Below, in pieces: positions 7,016-7,045 of a stretch of DNA of 7,045 nucleotides. The notes beneath the pieces were generated by a model. That model made no database searches. It saw only the letters and a program-made list of their open reading frames with translations, and was not told the DNA's origin. A program made the translations under genes and the position numbers. The DNA is taken from positions 1 to 7,045 of the forward strand of contig CAYMRB010000494.1 of assembly GCA_964392615.1 (NCBI GenBank). Direction: 5' to 3'. The first letter of the stretch is position 1. Every line of letters starts with the position of its first letter. Origin of the DNA: CAYMRB01 sp964392615. GTDB taxonomy: Bacteria; Planctomycetota; UBA8108.

Positions 7016-7045
7016 GGCGTCCGCGTCAATCCGCGCGCTGCGTCG

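Larger units (their letters stand above)
6960..7045. other. Leader region upstream of the esterase gene
   Basis: This 86-nt stretch precedes the esterase start on the minus strand. The esterase frame meets a stop at 7026-7028, with no in-frame ATG between it and the GTG at 6959, so no earlier ATG start is available. It holds a Shine-Dalgarno site and a small hairpin. No convincing promoter was found; the real promoter may lie beyond the window edge. Confidence 0.5.

Noticed and set aside
6823..7029. Small 68-codon minus-strand open frame at the right edge
   Set aside because: It overlaps the esterase signal-peptide region in another frame, is Arg-rich and has no recognisable feature.
7001..7029. 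Possible sigma70-type promoter for the esterase (TTGACG on the minus strand at 7024-7029)
   Set aside because: The -35-like hexamer is good, but 17 nt downstream there is GAGAAG rather than a TATAAT-like box, so a promoter cannot be supported.

Overview
The window is GC-rich (roughly two thirds G+C by eye) and almost fully coding. It holds three long genes. Two read rightward and the third is convergent. Their protein families point to a heterotrophic member of the Planctomycetota or a related PVC lineage (Verrucomicrobiota, Lentisphaerota, Kiritimatiellota). HzsA-related propeller/cytochrome proteins, GH95 enzymes and secreted SGNH/SASA esterases commonly occur together in such genomes. This placement is inference from gene content; there is no rRNA or marker gene here.

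Layout: (1) Positions 1-2367 (+) are the 3' portion of a large HzsA-related protein, meaning a homologue of the hydrazine synthase alpha subunit. It has a PD40/TolB-like beta-propeller followed by a cytochrome-like half with three CxxCH haem motifs. The 5' end lies outside the window. (2) Positions 2391-4835 (+) encode a complete, exported GH95 glycosidase, most likely an alpha-L-fucosidase. It starts 23 nt after the first gene, behind a good Shine-Dalgarno sequence, so the two are probably co-transcribed. (3) Positions 4845-6959 (-) encode a complete, exported two-headed esterase: an N-terminal SGNH/GDSL domain, a beta-sandwich, and a C-terminal SASA-type (sialate O-acetylesterase-like) domain. 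It starts at GTG. The genes in (2) and (3) are tail to tail, only 9 nt apart, with both stop codons in the arms of a small inverted repeat. The remaining 86 nt (6960-7045) are the leader of the esterase gene and contain a short hairpin.

Taken together, (2) and (3) look like parts of an extracytoplasmic system for breaking down acetylated, fucose-containing polysaccharide: the esterase would strip O-acyl groups and the GH95 enzyme would remove terminal fucose. The HzsA-related protein does not look like a true hydrazine synthase. No HzsB/HzsC partners are visible, and none of its three haem motifs has the His+4 tyrosine that I recall for the catalytic haem of the anammox enzyme. Its role beside a glycosidase is unknown, and it is the most interesting object here. 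I found no RNA genes, mobile elements, CRISPR arrays or defence genes.
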